NCBI GenBank assembly: GCA_024699855.1
Contig: JAMPIQ010000001.1
Coordinates: forward strand, 6,076,001-6,140,000
Length of the DNA stretch: 64,000 nucleotides
Direction of reading: 5' to 3'
Source of the DNA: Aphelenchoides besseyi
Lineage: Eukaryota; Nematoda; Chromadorea; Rhabditida; Aphelenchoididae
The translations under genes were made by a program, and so were the position numbers. Below are positions 45,436 through 56,827 of this stretch, one piece after another (within the stretch, counting starts at the first letter, position 1; every line of letters starts with the position of its first letter). The notes beneath the pieces are model-generated. The model was given only the letters and a program-made list of their open reading frames with translations, did not search any database and had not been told where the DNA came from.

Positions 45436-47129
45436 ATGCAGAAACTCAAAGTCGCGTTCAGACCGTATTATCCAATGTAAGTCGTTGAAATCTTCATCAA
45501 TTTCATCAACAATTTAGGTGGAATCACTACGATAAGAAGTGCGTGAAGTTCCCGTCTTTGAACACGCGATGTGCTTTGCCGGGACTGGCAGTAGATGTAA
45601 AAACTAGAATTTTCGATTATTTTCGTTTAGATCATTAACTACATTGCCGAAGATTCAAAATTGGAAATTGAAGCGTATAACTGGACCGGAGTCTCGCATG
45701 CCGACTTTCTAAAATCCATCGAAAATGGAACTATTGATATGATGGGGTCTAGTTTTCCTTGAACACTTTAACTAATCGCTTTCTTTAGGGATACTTATGC
45801 TCAGACATTTCAACGAATGAAGTCATATGAGTTTTCCGACACGTTATATTATGTAACTTCCAATTTAATGTCTATGTAACTTTGGTTGTTTAGTCTAGCA
45901 CTCGTTTAGCTGTTCGACGGCAACATCGAGCAATGGAGGCCCTTTTCGATTTCTTCAACGTGTTTGATTTGACTTCCTGGACGCTGTTTACCATTTCATT
46001 TCTGCTGTTTACAACCATTGGATTGGCGGTGCAATTCGTCGAATGGCGACTCGTATTGCGAAGTCGATTGAACATCAGGGAGGTAGGCAGTCGGTTGGAG
46101 AGTTTGAAGCCTGTTTAGTTGATTTGGCGTATGGTACGACTACAGCTAATTCAATACGATCACATTGGACATAAACTTATTTCGGGTAAGTAAAACTAAT
46201 TGATTTGATGATTATTTTTTGTTCAGGAAACTTTTCGGTTTTGACTTTCAGTTTTCTTCAATGTGCCGTTCTATTGGGGTTTGTTCAATGCACATTATTC
46301 TTATTGCCGTTTAGTCTATATCAGTGTTGGATTATCACATCAGCCATCAAAAGCAAGAATCCGTATCCGTTTAGAACCGAAGATTTGCCACAAGTTTTAC
46401 GCGAAAAACGCTACTCGTTCGTGATGGCCAATTACAGTGCCTGGTTAATTCGATGGCTTTGATGATTAGTTTGCATGTTTTAGGTATTTCGAACTGATTG
46501 AAACGTCGTTTGCGTCTCCGTTTTACGAGCTGCGTGAAGCGATGGTCAACAACAAAGTCGAGGTCCTAGAGAATTACACCATGTCTTTCAACGCGGTGGA
46601 AAAGGAACGAAAGATTGCGGTGCTTCAGGACGACGATTACTCGTCGTATTTGGCGGACATAACTTTTTGCAATTTCGTTTATTTAGATAGTCCTTTCCCG
46701 CCGGTTAGTGCCACTTTGAAGCTCATAAGATTGTTTAGATGGAGAAGAGAATGATGATGCGCAAAGGACATCCATTGGTGAGTTTCACATCGTTGCAATT
46801 GAAATGAAAGTTTACAGATGGCTAGAATAAACCAGTCCATTAACAACCAACGTATTATGATTGAACGTGCTTATCGAAAGTACGTCAAATATCGATAGTG
46901 AGTTGGTGTGTCATTCACGAAGATGTCATTCGGTTTCAGTTATTCGTTTTGCGACCATTCACCACCACCACTATTCAAACCGCTAAGTCTGTTCGAAATA
47001 ACGATCGAATAGTTAATTCAGGCGATTACAGAGCTCAATCCATATCTTGGAGTCATATTGCTCTACTCCATTGGTGTAACTTTTGCAGTTTTCGCCTTTG
47101 GAAGTGAATACTACTTTAAGCGGAAATAA
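45436..47129 (+). CDS. ionotropic-receptor-like ligand-gated channel, copy B
   Basis: Tandem relative of the preceding gene with the same exon order. S1 is MQKLKVAFRPYYPMWNHYDK, LAVDIINYIAEDS, DTYAQTFQRMKSYEFSD. The first helix is DLTSWTLFTISFLLFTTIGL, followed by RLQLIQYDHIGHKLISGN, the block VLTFSFLQCAVLLGLYQCWI, KNPYPFRTEDLPQVLREKRY, MMMRKGHPL and a last helix YLGVILLYSIGVTFAVFAF. No signal peptide precedes S1, unlike copy A, so the first exon may be missing or further upstream. A 36-nt intron-like segment near 46285-46320 has GT..AG ends and an in-frame length, so both spliced and retained forms are open; spliced, it aligns residue by residue with copy A. AATAAA follows the stop. Confidence 0.75.
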
Positions 47130-47296
47130 TAAACTTACGAAATCTTCTTTGCAATCAATATAAGCCGTGACCTCACGCGTTCAGACCGAAACTCAAAAAC
47201 AAAAACGACGATCAGCCCACGGAGCGATTCGCTTCGTCAATGACCGTCAACTCGACTTCTTATCAACCACCCACCTATTACGTCTACCCGTTGGTG

Positions 47297-47304
47297 TATA
47301 AAAA
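47297..47304 (+). promoter_or_regulatory. TATA box of the ground-like gene
   Basis: TATAAAAA lies 36 bp upstream of the ATG at 47340. Confidence 0.45.
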
Positions 47305-47339
47305 CACGCTTCGGACTTTCAATCGCGTTACTTTCGAAA

Positions 47340-48461
47340 ATGAAATCCCCGTTGGCTTGGTCGATTTTGATCGGTGGAGTCCTGCCTTTGGTTTCGGCCA
47401 TTTTTTTTGGTGGCGGCGGTGATTGTGGAGGGTCGGTAGTTGGTTGTTTCAAATTATGAATTCAATTTCAGATGCCAACAATCGTGCTGTCAAGCCCAAC
47501 CAGTTTGTCCACCACCACCCCGTAGGTTTTCATCTTCTTTTTAATTAACCATTGACTATATTCAGCTCCATGTCCGCCGCCCCCGCGTAAATTATTCTCG
47601 ATAAACGAATTTAATGATCAAATTTAGCTCCTTGTCCACCTCCTCCACCACCACCTCAACGTGAGTTCGAAATTCTTCGGATGTTATAATTTTTGATTTT
47701 AGCTTGTGGTTGCGCAAGCAGTTACGCTGCTCAACAACCCGTGGCTGATTGTCCTCCACGTTACATCATCATTCGATCGAGCAGCAATGGCGGTGGTTCA
47801 ATTGGAGGCGGTGGTTATTCGTCCGGTCCGGTGGCTTCAAGCTATCAGCCAGCACCCGTAGCCCAAAGCTACCAATCTGCTCCAGCTGCTCCTCAAGGCT
47901 ACCAATCAATTCCGAGTGTCGGTAGCTATCAGTCCGAACAACCGCAACAAGTTGCCGCTCCATCGCCACCAACAGAATCCGATTACACCGAAGCCGCTGG
48001 CTCGACACAAACCGAGCAAAAGTCCGGCATCTATCAAGAGACTGCTCCAGTTCAAACGGCAACCGAAACTCACGAAACTTATAATAGTAAGTCGAATGCC
48101 TCGGGGCAGAAATTGGCGCAGATTCACTAACGCTCATTTCCGAAAACTCGTTTATCTCCGCTCTTTTTCAGCTCAAGCTCGTGAGTACGCAGCCAAAACC
48201 TTCAACGCGACGGCTCGTTGTCAGAATCCCGAACTTCTCGAGTTGTTGCAATCGAACATGGTTGCCGGTGATTTCAAGGAATCGAAACGTCGCGTCTTCA
48301 AGATTGTCAACGAGGTCTTTAGCAGTCAGGACGACAAACCAATTGACGTGATCTGCGCACCATCGAAGATCTCCTATCGTCTAACGGCTGATCTTTCGTG
48401 CGAATATACGAAAGGTGATACGGACAACGAGGTTACGTGTGTGGCCTTCAAACAAGCTTAG
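47340..48461 (+). CDS. secreted ground-like (Hedgehog-related) protein
   Basis: ATG at 47340 opens a signal peptide (MKSPLAWSILIGGVLPLVSA). Several tiny exons then encode Gly-rich and Cys/Pro-rich stretches (CQQSCCQAQPVCPPPP, PPCPPPP), a Gly/Ser/Tyr-rich low-complexity region with YQSAP-type repeats, a Thr/Glu-rich linker and the ground-like domain: ARCQNPELLELLQSNMV, SKRRVFKIVNEVFSS, IDVICAPSKISY, LSCEYT, EVTCVAFKQA at the stop. The conserved Cys pattern (RCxN...VICxxxxxSY...CxxxxxxxxTCxAF) is that of nematode ground-like proteins, which are secreted and cuticle- or molting-associated. All junctions join in phase. AATAAA is at about 48487. Confidence 0.88.
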
Positions 48462-48616
48462 GATGAAAATTTGTAAAATTTTAATGAAATAAACGAACTA
48501 ACGTGACATCTGAAACGAGTGAATTTGTTCAGCTGGCGAAGGCTTTCCGCTTGTCGACCGATTTATACACGTCGCAAGTTCTGCAAACACAGTGTTCACG
48601 ATCACAGCGAACACGA

Positions 48617-48622
48617 TATAAG
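48617..48622 (+). promoter_or_regulatory. TATA box of the aspartic protease homologue
   Basis: TATAAG lies 31 bp before the ATG at 48653. Confidence 0.35.
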
Positions 48623-48652
48623 AATCGAACTGCCAGCTTGCAGTCGTCAGTT

Positions 48653-50042
48653 ATGCGTCCATTACTTTTTACCGTATTTGTTGTTGTTCTCGCCCACGGA
48701 ACGATCATCAAGATTCCATTGGAGAAGCGAAATGGTGTTCGAGTTAACTACGTGACTAGCGCTGTGAGCACCAATCAAACTAATGCAGTTCATCAGCCGA
48801 ACATCTATCTTTCAACTAACTACCGCAACGACTATTACACTGCCAACGTTTCGTTGGGAAATCCCGGTAAGTTGCAAAGTCATCAACAAATAAGATCTTT
48901 ACTTCTGAAGCCCAAACTTTCAATTTGGCCGTTTTCTCCGGAAGTCCGTCGTTTTGGGTTTTAGATAAAAGCTACGCTTTGGAACACGAACGAGCTTTTG
49001 GATTCGATATGAAGTTCGACAAGTTTAGAACGCAATTCTAATTTGTTTTAGCTTATCAGCAACCGCCGTGCTACAAAAAGGTCCCGAATTTTTCGATGAC
49101 TTTGGAGCGGGAATCGCCAAAGGAGAAACGTTTATGGACACCTTCAGTGTAAGTTCGGTTGTATAGAAGTTTTGTGGTTACATTTCAGATTGGCGGTCTT
49201 GTGATTAAAAATCAAACTTTTGGCTCCATCTTGAGCATCGAAGAGGAAACACACACGTTCGGAGCGGACGGAGTTTTGGGTTTATCGTGGTCCTTTGACG
49301 AAGCGGATACGAACAAAAGCGAAATGCCAATCCTGAAGATTTTCGAGCAATTGGAAAACAAAATGTTTACAATGTGGTTAGGACCGTGAGTTGCGTTAAT
49401 CAGTTGCAGATGTTCATTTCGTGTTCTAGCGACCTGAAACCATCGCAAGGCTCTTCGATCGGCCAATTGACGTTAGGCGGTTTAGATTCAGATCATTGCG
49501 CTTCGGAAGTTCAGTACGTTCCAGCCATCAAATCCGTCTATTGGATCTCGACCTTCCAAATCGAAAAGTTCGTTTGCTAATTGAAAGTCAATCGGAGGTT
49601 TTTAGAGTTAAAGTCGGCGAGTTTTCTATTGACAAGTCGGCAGTTGCAATGGTAGATTCGGGCTCTCCAGTCCTTCAGGTCCAAGACGAATTTCACGCTC
49701 AATTCTATCGGAAACAAGTCAACGCGACCTTCGACGAGCATCACCACATGTTCACCGTAAACTGCGACGATGTGCCCAAATTGCCGGTCTTAGAGTTCAC
49801 AATCGGAGGCAAAGTTTTCGCTTTGCAACCGAAGGACTACATAGTTGAGGTGGGAATTAAAGTTTCGACAAAAGAGACCTAGTTTGCAGTTCGAATTGAC
49901 GGACAATCGATGCGGTGTGGCCGTGGGTCATGAGTCGACGTTGAATTTCGGTTACACTCTGGGGACACCGTTCCTACGTTCCTACTGTGTGGTCTACGAC
50001 TACGCACAACGTCGCTACGGTTTTGCTGCCAAGAAGCCTTGA
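48653..50042 (+). CDS. pepsin-type aspartic protease homologue lacking the first catalytic Asp
   Basis: A signal peptide (MRPLLFTVFVVVLAHG) is followed by YTANVSLGNPAQTFNLAVF, where pepsins have VxFDTGSSxLWV but this protein has AVFSGSPSFWVL. The first catalytic Asp is therefore Phe and the Thr is Ser. The fold otherwise looks complete: GAGIAKGETFMDTFSIGGLV, FGADGVLGLSW, the second motif AMVDSGSPVLQV, a Cys-containing strand FTVNCDDVPKLPVLEF, then LGTPFLRSYCVVYDYAQRRY and GFAAKKP. Frames and introns are intact, so this is not simple decay. With one Asp missing it should not cleave peptides; binding or inhibitory roles are possible but unshown. AATAAA is at about 50073. Confidence 0.85.
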
Positions 50043-50110
50043 AGACGTGGAATACACTCACGAAGAAACGTTAATAAACATTCTCATAAGCCCCGTCCAA
50101 TAAACTTCCT

Positions 50111-50418
50111 TCACGCTGTGTCGGGTTTTTTGAGCGTAAAGATCAGTTTTTGACGCTGCTTGACGCCACAATCGACGTTCCGGCGCACGCAGAAGCGTTT
50201 TGATCGATTGGGCCAACGGGAAAGTTTGATAACTCGGAGATCCGTTTTTTCGCGTTTCCCACGTTCACCGGAAGCCAAAGCGGAAACGTAAAATCTTTTC
50301 TGTCGGAAGGCGACTTTCGGGACGTCAAAGACAAAATTTTTATAAGCCAAACGTCCGATTTCATTAATCTTTTCGCACGTCCCGGACGTCGTGTTGAACC
50401 GCAAAGTTTATTCGGCAA
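50111..50418 (-). CDS. basic unknown ORF
   Basis: Two overlapping minus-strand frames are open here. One (MRFNTTSGTCEKINEIGR ... VIKLSRWPNRSKRFC) is Arg/Lys-rich with several Cys; no motif or splice partner is evident. It lies tail to tail with the aspartic protease homologue. It may be spurious. Confidence 0.2.
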
Positions 50419-50589
50419 AATTCAACGGACGACGTCAGTTGGCGGGACAACGCAGAGATCACTTTGTACGAGAATTTTGCGTCGGCAACGTTCGTGATTG
50501 CGCTTATTGTCTTTTACCAACTGGAAGAGATGTCCGCTTACCGAAATTATAAATTTGACGCTCATTGAACTCTTGTCGTAAAATCAACA

Positions 50590-51960
50590 TTTCACAGGGT
50601 GTCCCAGCGAAATCCGAAGGTTTCAAACGCTTATAACTTTTTTGTAGTTAATGAAGTTTGATGCGGTTTTTTATTGATTGGAAATTTATGGGGATTTTGA
50701 GTGATATCATTTTCATAGCTTTAATTTGGTGTTAAGATAATAATAATTGCATTTTCCCCGAAGGTCGCTTTTTTGACCCGCTCTTCTCTTTTTTTCGGTT
50801 CATTCGATTTTGTGATGAATTGGTCAGCTCAGGAAAAAGCATTCTGTGTATTGTTTTATGCGAAAACTGGAAGTCCAACGTCTGTTCAACGACGATTCAG
50901 AAGTCATTACGGTTTGAATCGGCGTGCTCCTATTCCAGCAGCGTCAAATTTCGGTCGATGGACAGAAGAACTGTTGGAACGCGGCAATTGTGAACTACAG
51001 AGAAGAAGTCGGTCATGGTTCGTTTCCTCGATTCTCTTTCTTTTCAAATTTTTTTAGTCTTACGGTAACTCAGAAAACGATTGACGCGGTTTTGGAATTC
51101 ATCCGTTGTGATCCGAATCTTTCTGTGCGGGCGATTGTGAAATTGGACGACATGCCATCAGTCTTCGGTCCATCGCGTTTTGAATCTTCTTGTTCTCTTC
51201 TTCTTTGCTTTCTTTGGGCTCAAAAATATGCGGATTCTTTAAGAGATCTCCGGGGAAACACCTCAAGCGCAAATTGAGCACGCAATTGCGATTTTTGATC
51301 AAATTGACTCACAGCCGAAGCTCCTCTCAAATTTGATCTTTTCGGATGAGGTTCACTTTCAAATTCATGGCCACGTTAATAGTCACATTTTCGCTACAGG
51401 AGTGAAGAAAATCTAAGTTGGTATGATTAACTTGATTGTTAACATTGTTCGCAATTGAATTTTGTCACAGGTATCAAGAGGAGCCTCTCCATTCACAACG
51501 GTTGACTGTATGGACAGGTATCAGCAAGTGTGGTGTAATCGGACTGTTCTTCATCCGCGAAAACGGTAACTCGTGTCCGAATCTTCTTCGCGATCAGATG
51601 CTCCCGCTTATCACCAATTGGCCTCATTACCACGAACTTGTCTTCATGCAAGACGGGGACCTCCTCATTTTTCGGTTGCAGTTCGTGAATGGTTAGATCA
51701 AACGTTTCCGCTCCGTTGGATGGGTCGGGGTACCCAATCAGCACCTGCACCCCATCGATGGCCACCTTATTCACCAGATCTCACACCTTATGATTTCTTC
51801 TTGCAGGATTATATCAAAAGTTTACCGCACACAACCAGCCAACTTGGATGAACTGCGGAGACGAATTGAAACGGAGTTCGAAGGGGTTTATCGAGTTTTC
51901 TCAACATTCCCGGCGGACAAAGTTGTGTGGGAGAAGGAGCGGGAAAGGAGGAACAATTAG
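50590..51960 (+). mobile_element. degraded mariner-like (IS630/Tc1 superfamily) element
   Basis: The left edge carries CACAGGGTGTCCCAG, a mariner-type end. The transposase is broken over frames: MNWSAQEKAFCVLFYAKTGS (HTH), NLIFSDEVHFQIHGHVN (first Asp), ELVFMQDGD (second Asp), VREWLDQTFPLRWMGRG and RWPPYSPDLTPYDFF (third Asp), and ELRRRIETEFEGVYRVFS near the end. The order and motifs are those of DD34D-type invertebrate transposases. No matching right end is visible, so the copy is truncated or decayed. Confidence 0.75.
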
Positions 51961-51972
51961 AAAAATATTGAA

Positions 51973-52938
51973 TTAAGGAATGAGGAAGGAGTTAAGGCGG
52001 TATGATCGGAAAGAACTTGAATTCATTTCTTCCAGGATTCGGGACCCGTCGATTGCGCGATCGTGTTGCATCGTAATCCAGCGGCAGCAACGGTGGTCAA
52101 ACTTGTCTTGGTGTAGTTGCAGCTCTTTTCGAATCGCGGAACCAGTCACTCCGTTTGCATCTTCGGAGACTGAAGGCAAATCATTAAGCCAAACGGTTGT
52201 AATATGCGGGAAACGGTCAAGCGACATTTGAACTTCGAGCAGTGTCTCGTAAACCTCGTAGTCAGCAAGTCTTTCGATCAAGTTCGGAGAAAGAAAAATC
52301 AACACAATATGACACGTGCGGGTGAAGAATGCGTAATATGTTTTCTCATTGAGTTCCGACAAACTGGTGACATTCACGTGTTTCAGCTGATTTATCAGCT
52401 TCTTTACCCAGTTTCCTTCGTCGGTGGCGAAGAGGTCCCGTTTGGTGGTGTACTCCATGGCATCGAGGAAATGACGCTCGCGATTGATGTGATTTAACTG
52501 AGTGCAAAACAAGTGGTACGTTGGTTTTGCTCCAATGTACTGATTGACGTGGTAGGAGACGAAAGAGCGATAACGAGCCGTCGTGAGGTTCTCACTGGCG
52601 ACTTGATAGTTTGCCGTCCAGACAATCAAGCTTTCTTTAATGTGTGTGTTTTGAATTCAGGCTTCCAATGTCACTGGTGCCACGACGTGATCATGCAAAA
52701 GTTTTCGGCGATAATCGGTCTCCTGTGCTGAGTATAAGACACTCAAGAACTCCGTCAATTCGAAATGACGTGATTTGAAGTGCTCAGCGGCCCAATTGAT
52801 CAGAGCGCCGAAGGCTAAGAAGGAGACTCGCATCTTTTCCGTGTTGTCTCCAATTGAGTTGTTGGCAAACTCGTCGATTTTCATGCGATGACACTTGGCG
52901 TGTTTACCGACGCTTGAGCAGCGAGCGTGTTGTTTCAA
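51973..52938 (-). CDS. unknown protein with possible TIR/SEFIR-like stretch
   Basis: Two minus-strand frames lie end to end: 52938-52657 (helical, includes SFLAFGALINWAAEHFKSRH) and 52629-51973 (218 codons). The second has ARYRSFVSYHVNQYIGAKP near its start and HIVLIFLSPNLIERLADYEV later, which recalls the FVSY and VLVLSPxxL strands of TIR and SEFIR domains. The spacing between them, about 100 residues, is longer than usual. The join near 52630-52656 cannot be made with a canonical intron, so this may be a decayed gene. It is next to mobile-element remains. The domain link is a guess. Confidence 0.3.
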
Positions 52939-53226
52939 ACTCAGCTCCGCCTTGTCGCTGATGTGAATGACTGCTCATGGGTGGGTAGTGGGATAAGAAG
53001 TTCATCAACGTAGTTGAGTGCCCGGGCCGGACGGCGATTTTAAAGAGTCATTCCGTCTTGAGTGATCGCTAAAAGAGACATTTGATCATTAGTCGTTCGA
53101 ATTTCCAGAGGATAAATTTGATTGACTGCTCGTCTAAGCAATCCACCGTTCGCCAATCGAACTTCGACTGATCTTATTTAGGAATCGGGGCTTTGGATCA
53201 GCGCATCGAATGTTTTTGGATGGGTC

Positions 53227-53721
53227 TCATGAGTTAATGTCGTGGATTGATTTTGGAAGATTTTGAGCCATCGCGATGCCCGGAATGATTTGTTCGACGA
53301 TTTCGGCATCTAGTTTAATGCTGGAACCGTCTGTGAGAAAGACCGCAATTTGAGTACGGTAAAGCGGGCGGAGTCGGCTGTTTCCTGCTCCAAGAGTTAT
53401 GAGGTGTGTGTTCGTTGGAAATTTTGGTAATTCCAAAGCATCTGCCAATCGATTCGTGATGGTTTCGCCGGAATCCAAGATGGCGGCTACTGTCTTTTGT
53501 TTGGATGAGTCTGGCCATTGAGTTAGAATATTGCGTGCCATTAGGAGCGTGTGAGTTGTGCGCGGGCATGATTGGCGGGTGGGTGGGGATTTACTTGATT
53601 GTAAGTTAAATGCGAACAGTTGAAGTTCGATGGCGCTACTGAATCGACAGTGTTTTGGTCGCTTTGAGTCTCGGTTTGCCTGTCGTGGTACCTCGACTCT
53701 TAGCGGGGAACTGTGTCTCAC
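53227..53721 (-). pseudogene. BEL/Pao-type retroelement fragment (aspartic protease region)
   Basis: The frame includes a Cys/Arg-rich part (RQSCPRTTHTLLMARNILT) followed by AAILDSGETITNRLADALEL and ITLGAG. This is the layout of the zinc-knuckle to protease region of BEL/Pao polyproteins, where D[ST]G is the catalytic motif and FISxxLAxxLxLP follows. Only this piece is present; no reverse transcriptase or LTRs are seen nearby. It is a remnant. Confidence 0.5.
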
Positions 53722-54304
53722 GAAAAAAAATAATACGAAAAATCCGCGTACCTCAAATTGATTGTCCGGATTGATGGTTGATCGGTCTTCTGATTTATCG
53801 TTAACGAGTCTTTTGATGGAGCTAATCGCCTTGTGTTTAAGACTGATTAGTAGGCCACTGGACGACGTGTTGACGATTACGATTCGTCGGCGCTTCGGAG
53901 TCGATAAGTCGGGGAGCCAGTTGCCGTAAAATCAACGTTTTATTTGGGGCTGAAGAGCCGAAATATGAGGGCGCCTTCGAATCGTTCTTCCTTTGTATGC
54001 GACCGTTTGGGCGGCGATTTCAGCGCCCAAACCATCACCGAAAGGCGCCAATTCGAAGGGCTTTATCGAGTTTCCTCGACACTCTCGAGATTTTCATTTC
54101 CGGATTGAATGGGAAACAAACTCGGTGGACTTCGACATCTCGAGAAAACGCACGTATCAGACGCTTGCAATCAATTTTCGGTGTTGTAAACATTTCCGGA
54201 TTTGACAAACCTAATCGTGACTCCAAATCCCGTAGACTCTACGGTCTTTTACAAAATCTCCGTCTTCCGTTTATTCAACGTTTTTAGTCGCCAATTCGCT
54301 TTCG
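53722..54304. other. intergenic; no gene seen
   Basis: Short overlapping Arg-rich frames on both strands, none with motifs or consistent splice sites. Confidence 0.35.
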
Positions 54305-55531
54305 ATGGTTTGCTGTTACGTCTGGTTCTTCTTTTTGCCGTTGGGTAAAAGTTCTGACTTTGAAGTCTTTGATCTCCGTGTTTTAGCTACCGCTCAACTG
54401 CGTTGGGACTACGACGGCAATGGGCCGGATCGTTGGAACGGTTCGTGTCAAGTCGGACATCGACAGTCGCCGGTTGACATTCGCAGTGTCGATGTTGATT
54501 ACGCACTGTTGCCGAAGCTCCATTACTTGAATTACGTGAAAGTTGGACCCGTACGTGTCCTGAACAACGGACATTCTGGTGAGTTCGAATCAAAAGGTTG
54601 CGGGAACCTATTTTCAGTTGTGGTCAGCGGTTTTGAAGAATGGGCCGAGAATCAGCCGTTCATTTTTGGCGGTGCATTGGATGGCAAATACAAGTTGATG
54701 CAAATCCACTTCCATTGGGCTTCCGAAGACAATCGTGGATCGGAGCACACTATCGGCACCCTTCACTATCCGGTTGAAGCGCATTTTGTCCACAAAAAAG
54801 AAGGAATCAACTCCACGAAATTGCCACCCGATGGTTTGGCGGTGATTGGTGTCTTCTTGACGCTGTCCACTGATGCAAGTCCAATGGCCGGTTTAGAGAA
54901 GTCGTTGAGCGACGTTCGAAATCAAAGTTTGTTTCCTTTCATGTCTTTCATTTTAATTGGCGTCTTCTAACGCAGCACGTTTAGACACCGCCGTTTCGAT
55001 CAGCTCATATTCGCCACTACAGTTGTTGCCGAACAATCGAGACAACTTTTACACCTATGACGGCTCGTTGACAACCCCAAACTGCGATGAAGTGGTCATT
55101 TGGACGGTGTTGGCGGAACCGGCGCCGATAACCAGAGAACAAGTGAGTTATACGGGGCTATTGAACGCGAACTGCGTGTGGCGCAGTGGTTAGTGGGTGG
55201 GAATTGAAGTTGGTGATGATGTTATTTATTGATAGGAAGAGTATGAAACAACTTGATTTCGACTTTAAAACTTCGCTGATGCCAACTCTCTTTTTAGCTC
55301 GCTTTGTTACGTGCGTTGCATTCGGAGAATGGAAACCTGCATAAACAAACCTTCCGACCAACCCAACCGTTGAATGGTCGTCGTATCAAATACCGATCCG
55401 GCTCGTTGGATCGCATTGAGTTGTGTCATCGCAGTGCATCGACTCGTCCGACATCGCTTCTTGGCACCTTGGTGCTCTCAGTCTCTTCGATTTTTCAATT
55501 GAGTTTCTCCGTTTTGTCGTTCATTTTGTAA
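54305..55531 (+). CDS. alpha carbonic anhydrase, probably secreted or GPI-anchored
   Basis: A split signal peptide ([14 protein letters not shown]) precedes [15 protein letters not shown] and RQSPVDI. All three zinc-binding His are present in [18 protein letters not shown] and EAHFVH, and the substrate-pocket block [19 protein letters not shown] follows. Family enzymes interconvert CO2 and bicarbonate. The C-terminus ends in about 23 hydrophobic residues ([20 protein letters not shown]) with nothing after them, typical of a GPI-anchor signal. One intron of about 155 nt (55142-55297) is long for this window and contains a tRNA-like stretch. Confidence 0.9.
55168..55205 (+). other. tRNA-like fragment in an intron
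   Basis: GTGTGGCGCAGTGGTTAGTG resembles the start and D-arm of a tRNA. The rest of a cloverleaf is not found. It is similar to a stretch at 63182 and could be a tRNA-derived repeat. Confidence 0.25.
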
Positions 55532-55558
55532 AGCAAAGAATAAAGAAAATTATGTGAA

Positions 55559-56064
55559 ATGCGGTCGTTGATTTCAATTCTTCTTTTTGTTTCTTGTTCT
55601 GAAGCTGTGAATGAGAAGAAAGAGATCCTGTGGTTTCAACCGATTTTCGATTTTGCGCGTCAAAACTTCTTTTGGATTGTTTTTTGGCTTCTGGCAATTT
55701 GGATTGCCATCGTGATCTTCAACAAACTCACCGTTCCGTTGATCTATCCGCTCTACAGTGAGTTTAAAGAAGGTGATCATCGATGTTCTGCGACCTTTCA
55801 GAAGACGCGTTACGATTCGAAGCAACATTGACGGAAATGAAAAGCCGATTGGAGTCTGGAGTGCCAGAAGAACTGCGCAACAATCCAACGGTCTTGAAAG
55901 CTTACTTGAAGGTAAACTGACTTCCGATCTCATCTCCAGCTTCTTTTCAGTTGTACGCAACTTTCCGCGAACTTCGACGAGCCGCCAAATCGGATCATCG
56001 CGGTCGTTTGGATCAACGGGAAAAAAAGTGGAAACAGTTTGATCGAATTCACGTGTTAAAATGA
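55559..56064 (+). CDS. small membrane protein with cytosolic or lumenal helix, unknown family
   Basis: MRSLISILLFVSCSEAVNEK gives a signal peptide; PIFDFARQNFFWIVFWLLAI-WIAIVIF is a membrane helix. Two introns (about 55758-55802 and 55912-55951) join in phase to a charged helical tail (FEATLTEMKSRLES, LYATFRELRRAAKSD, REKKWKQFDRIHVLK). The product is about 140 residues. The size, single membrane span and coiled tail recall ER membrane insertion factors of the GET1/WRB type, but the match is only architectural. It is convergent with the KDEL receptor, 29 bp between stops. Confidence 0.6.
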
Positions 56065-56093
56065 ATTTGTTTATTTAAACCGGAAAAAATAAA

Positions 56094-56827
56094 TTAAATT
56101 GGTAACTCCAACTTGCGATTCTCTTTGACTACACGTGTAATGTAAAGATAGAAGAAATCGGCGTACAAAACCGTCTGAACAATACCAGCCACAATGACGA
56201 TCGGATCCGAAAAGCCTTCGGTGAAGTAGCGGAAGGCCCAGTTGAGAATGTAGAGTCCACGATAGGATCCCAACGCGAAGAGATAGTGAGCGGTGATGGT
56301 TTCAGCTTCCCCGCGATGTTGCAACATGAAAAGCTGTGGCAGAATGGCGACCGATTCCAAGTATATCGAGAATGCCCACAGAATCTCCAGCGGCGTGAAC
56401 TCGGGATTGATGAAGAGGGCCAGTACGGCGCACGGAGCAATCAACAGCTCCACACGAAAGTTGTCTTCTTCACGATTGTACGTGCCTCGGAACTTCACGA
56501 ACATCAAATAGCAGGTCGTGTAGAGCGAAACGATGAAAAGAATCTGAATACGGGGAATGCGAAAGAGAAGTGGAACCCTCAAACTCACTTTCATTATCGA
56601 GTTATACAACGAAACGTAGCTAACGAACAGGTCCAAGTAACGAGTCGTGAACACCAACGCAAAAAGCAATTGCGACTTTCCGGACAATCCAGCGCTGAAG
56701 ATGCAACTTTCAGTTTTGGGTCTTGGCGTCCACAAACTCACCATGATCGCGTCTTCCAGATCTTGAACAGAAGAATGAGGATCGCGAACAAGTGACTCAA
56801 GTCCGCCACCAAACGGAAAATATTCAT
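56094..56827 (-). CDS. erd-2: KDEL receptor (ER lumen protein-retaining receptor)
   Basis: Exon 1 from 56827 encodes [20 protein letters not shown] and the first helix. After a 46-nt intron the protein continues [20 protein letters not shown] and [17 protein letters not shown] second intron, whose length keeps frame so that read-through is also open, leads to [15 protein letters not shown]. The conserved [40 protein letters not shown] and [20 protein letters not shown] complete the seven-helix receptor, with a Lys/Arg-rich cytosolic tail. It returns KDEL-tagged proteins from Golgi to ER. Length about 212 residues, the family norm. Confidence 0.96.
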
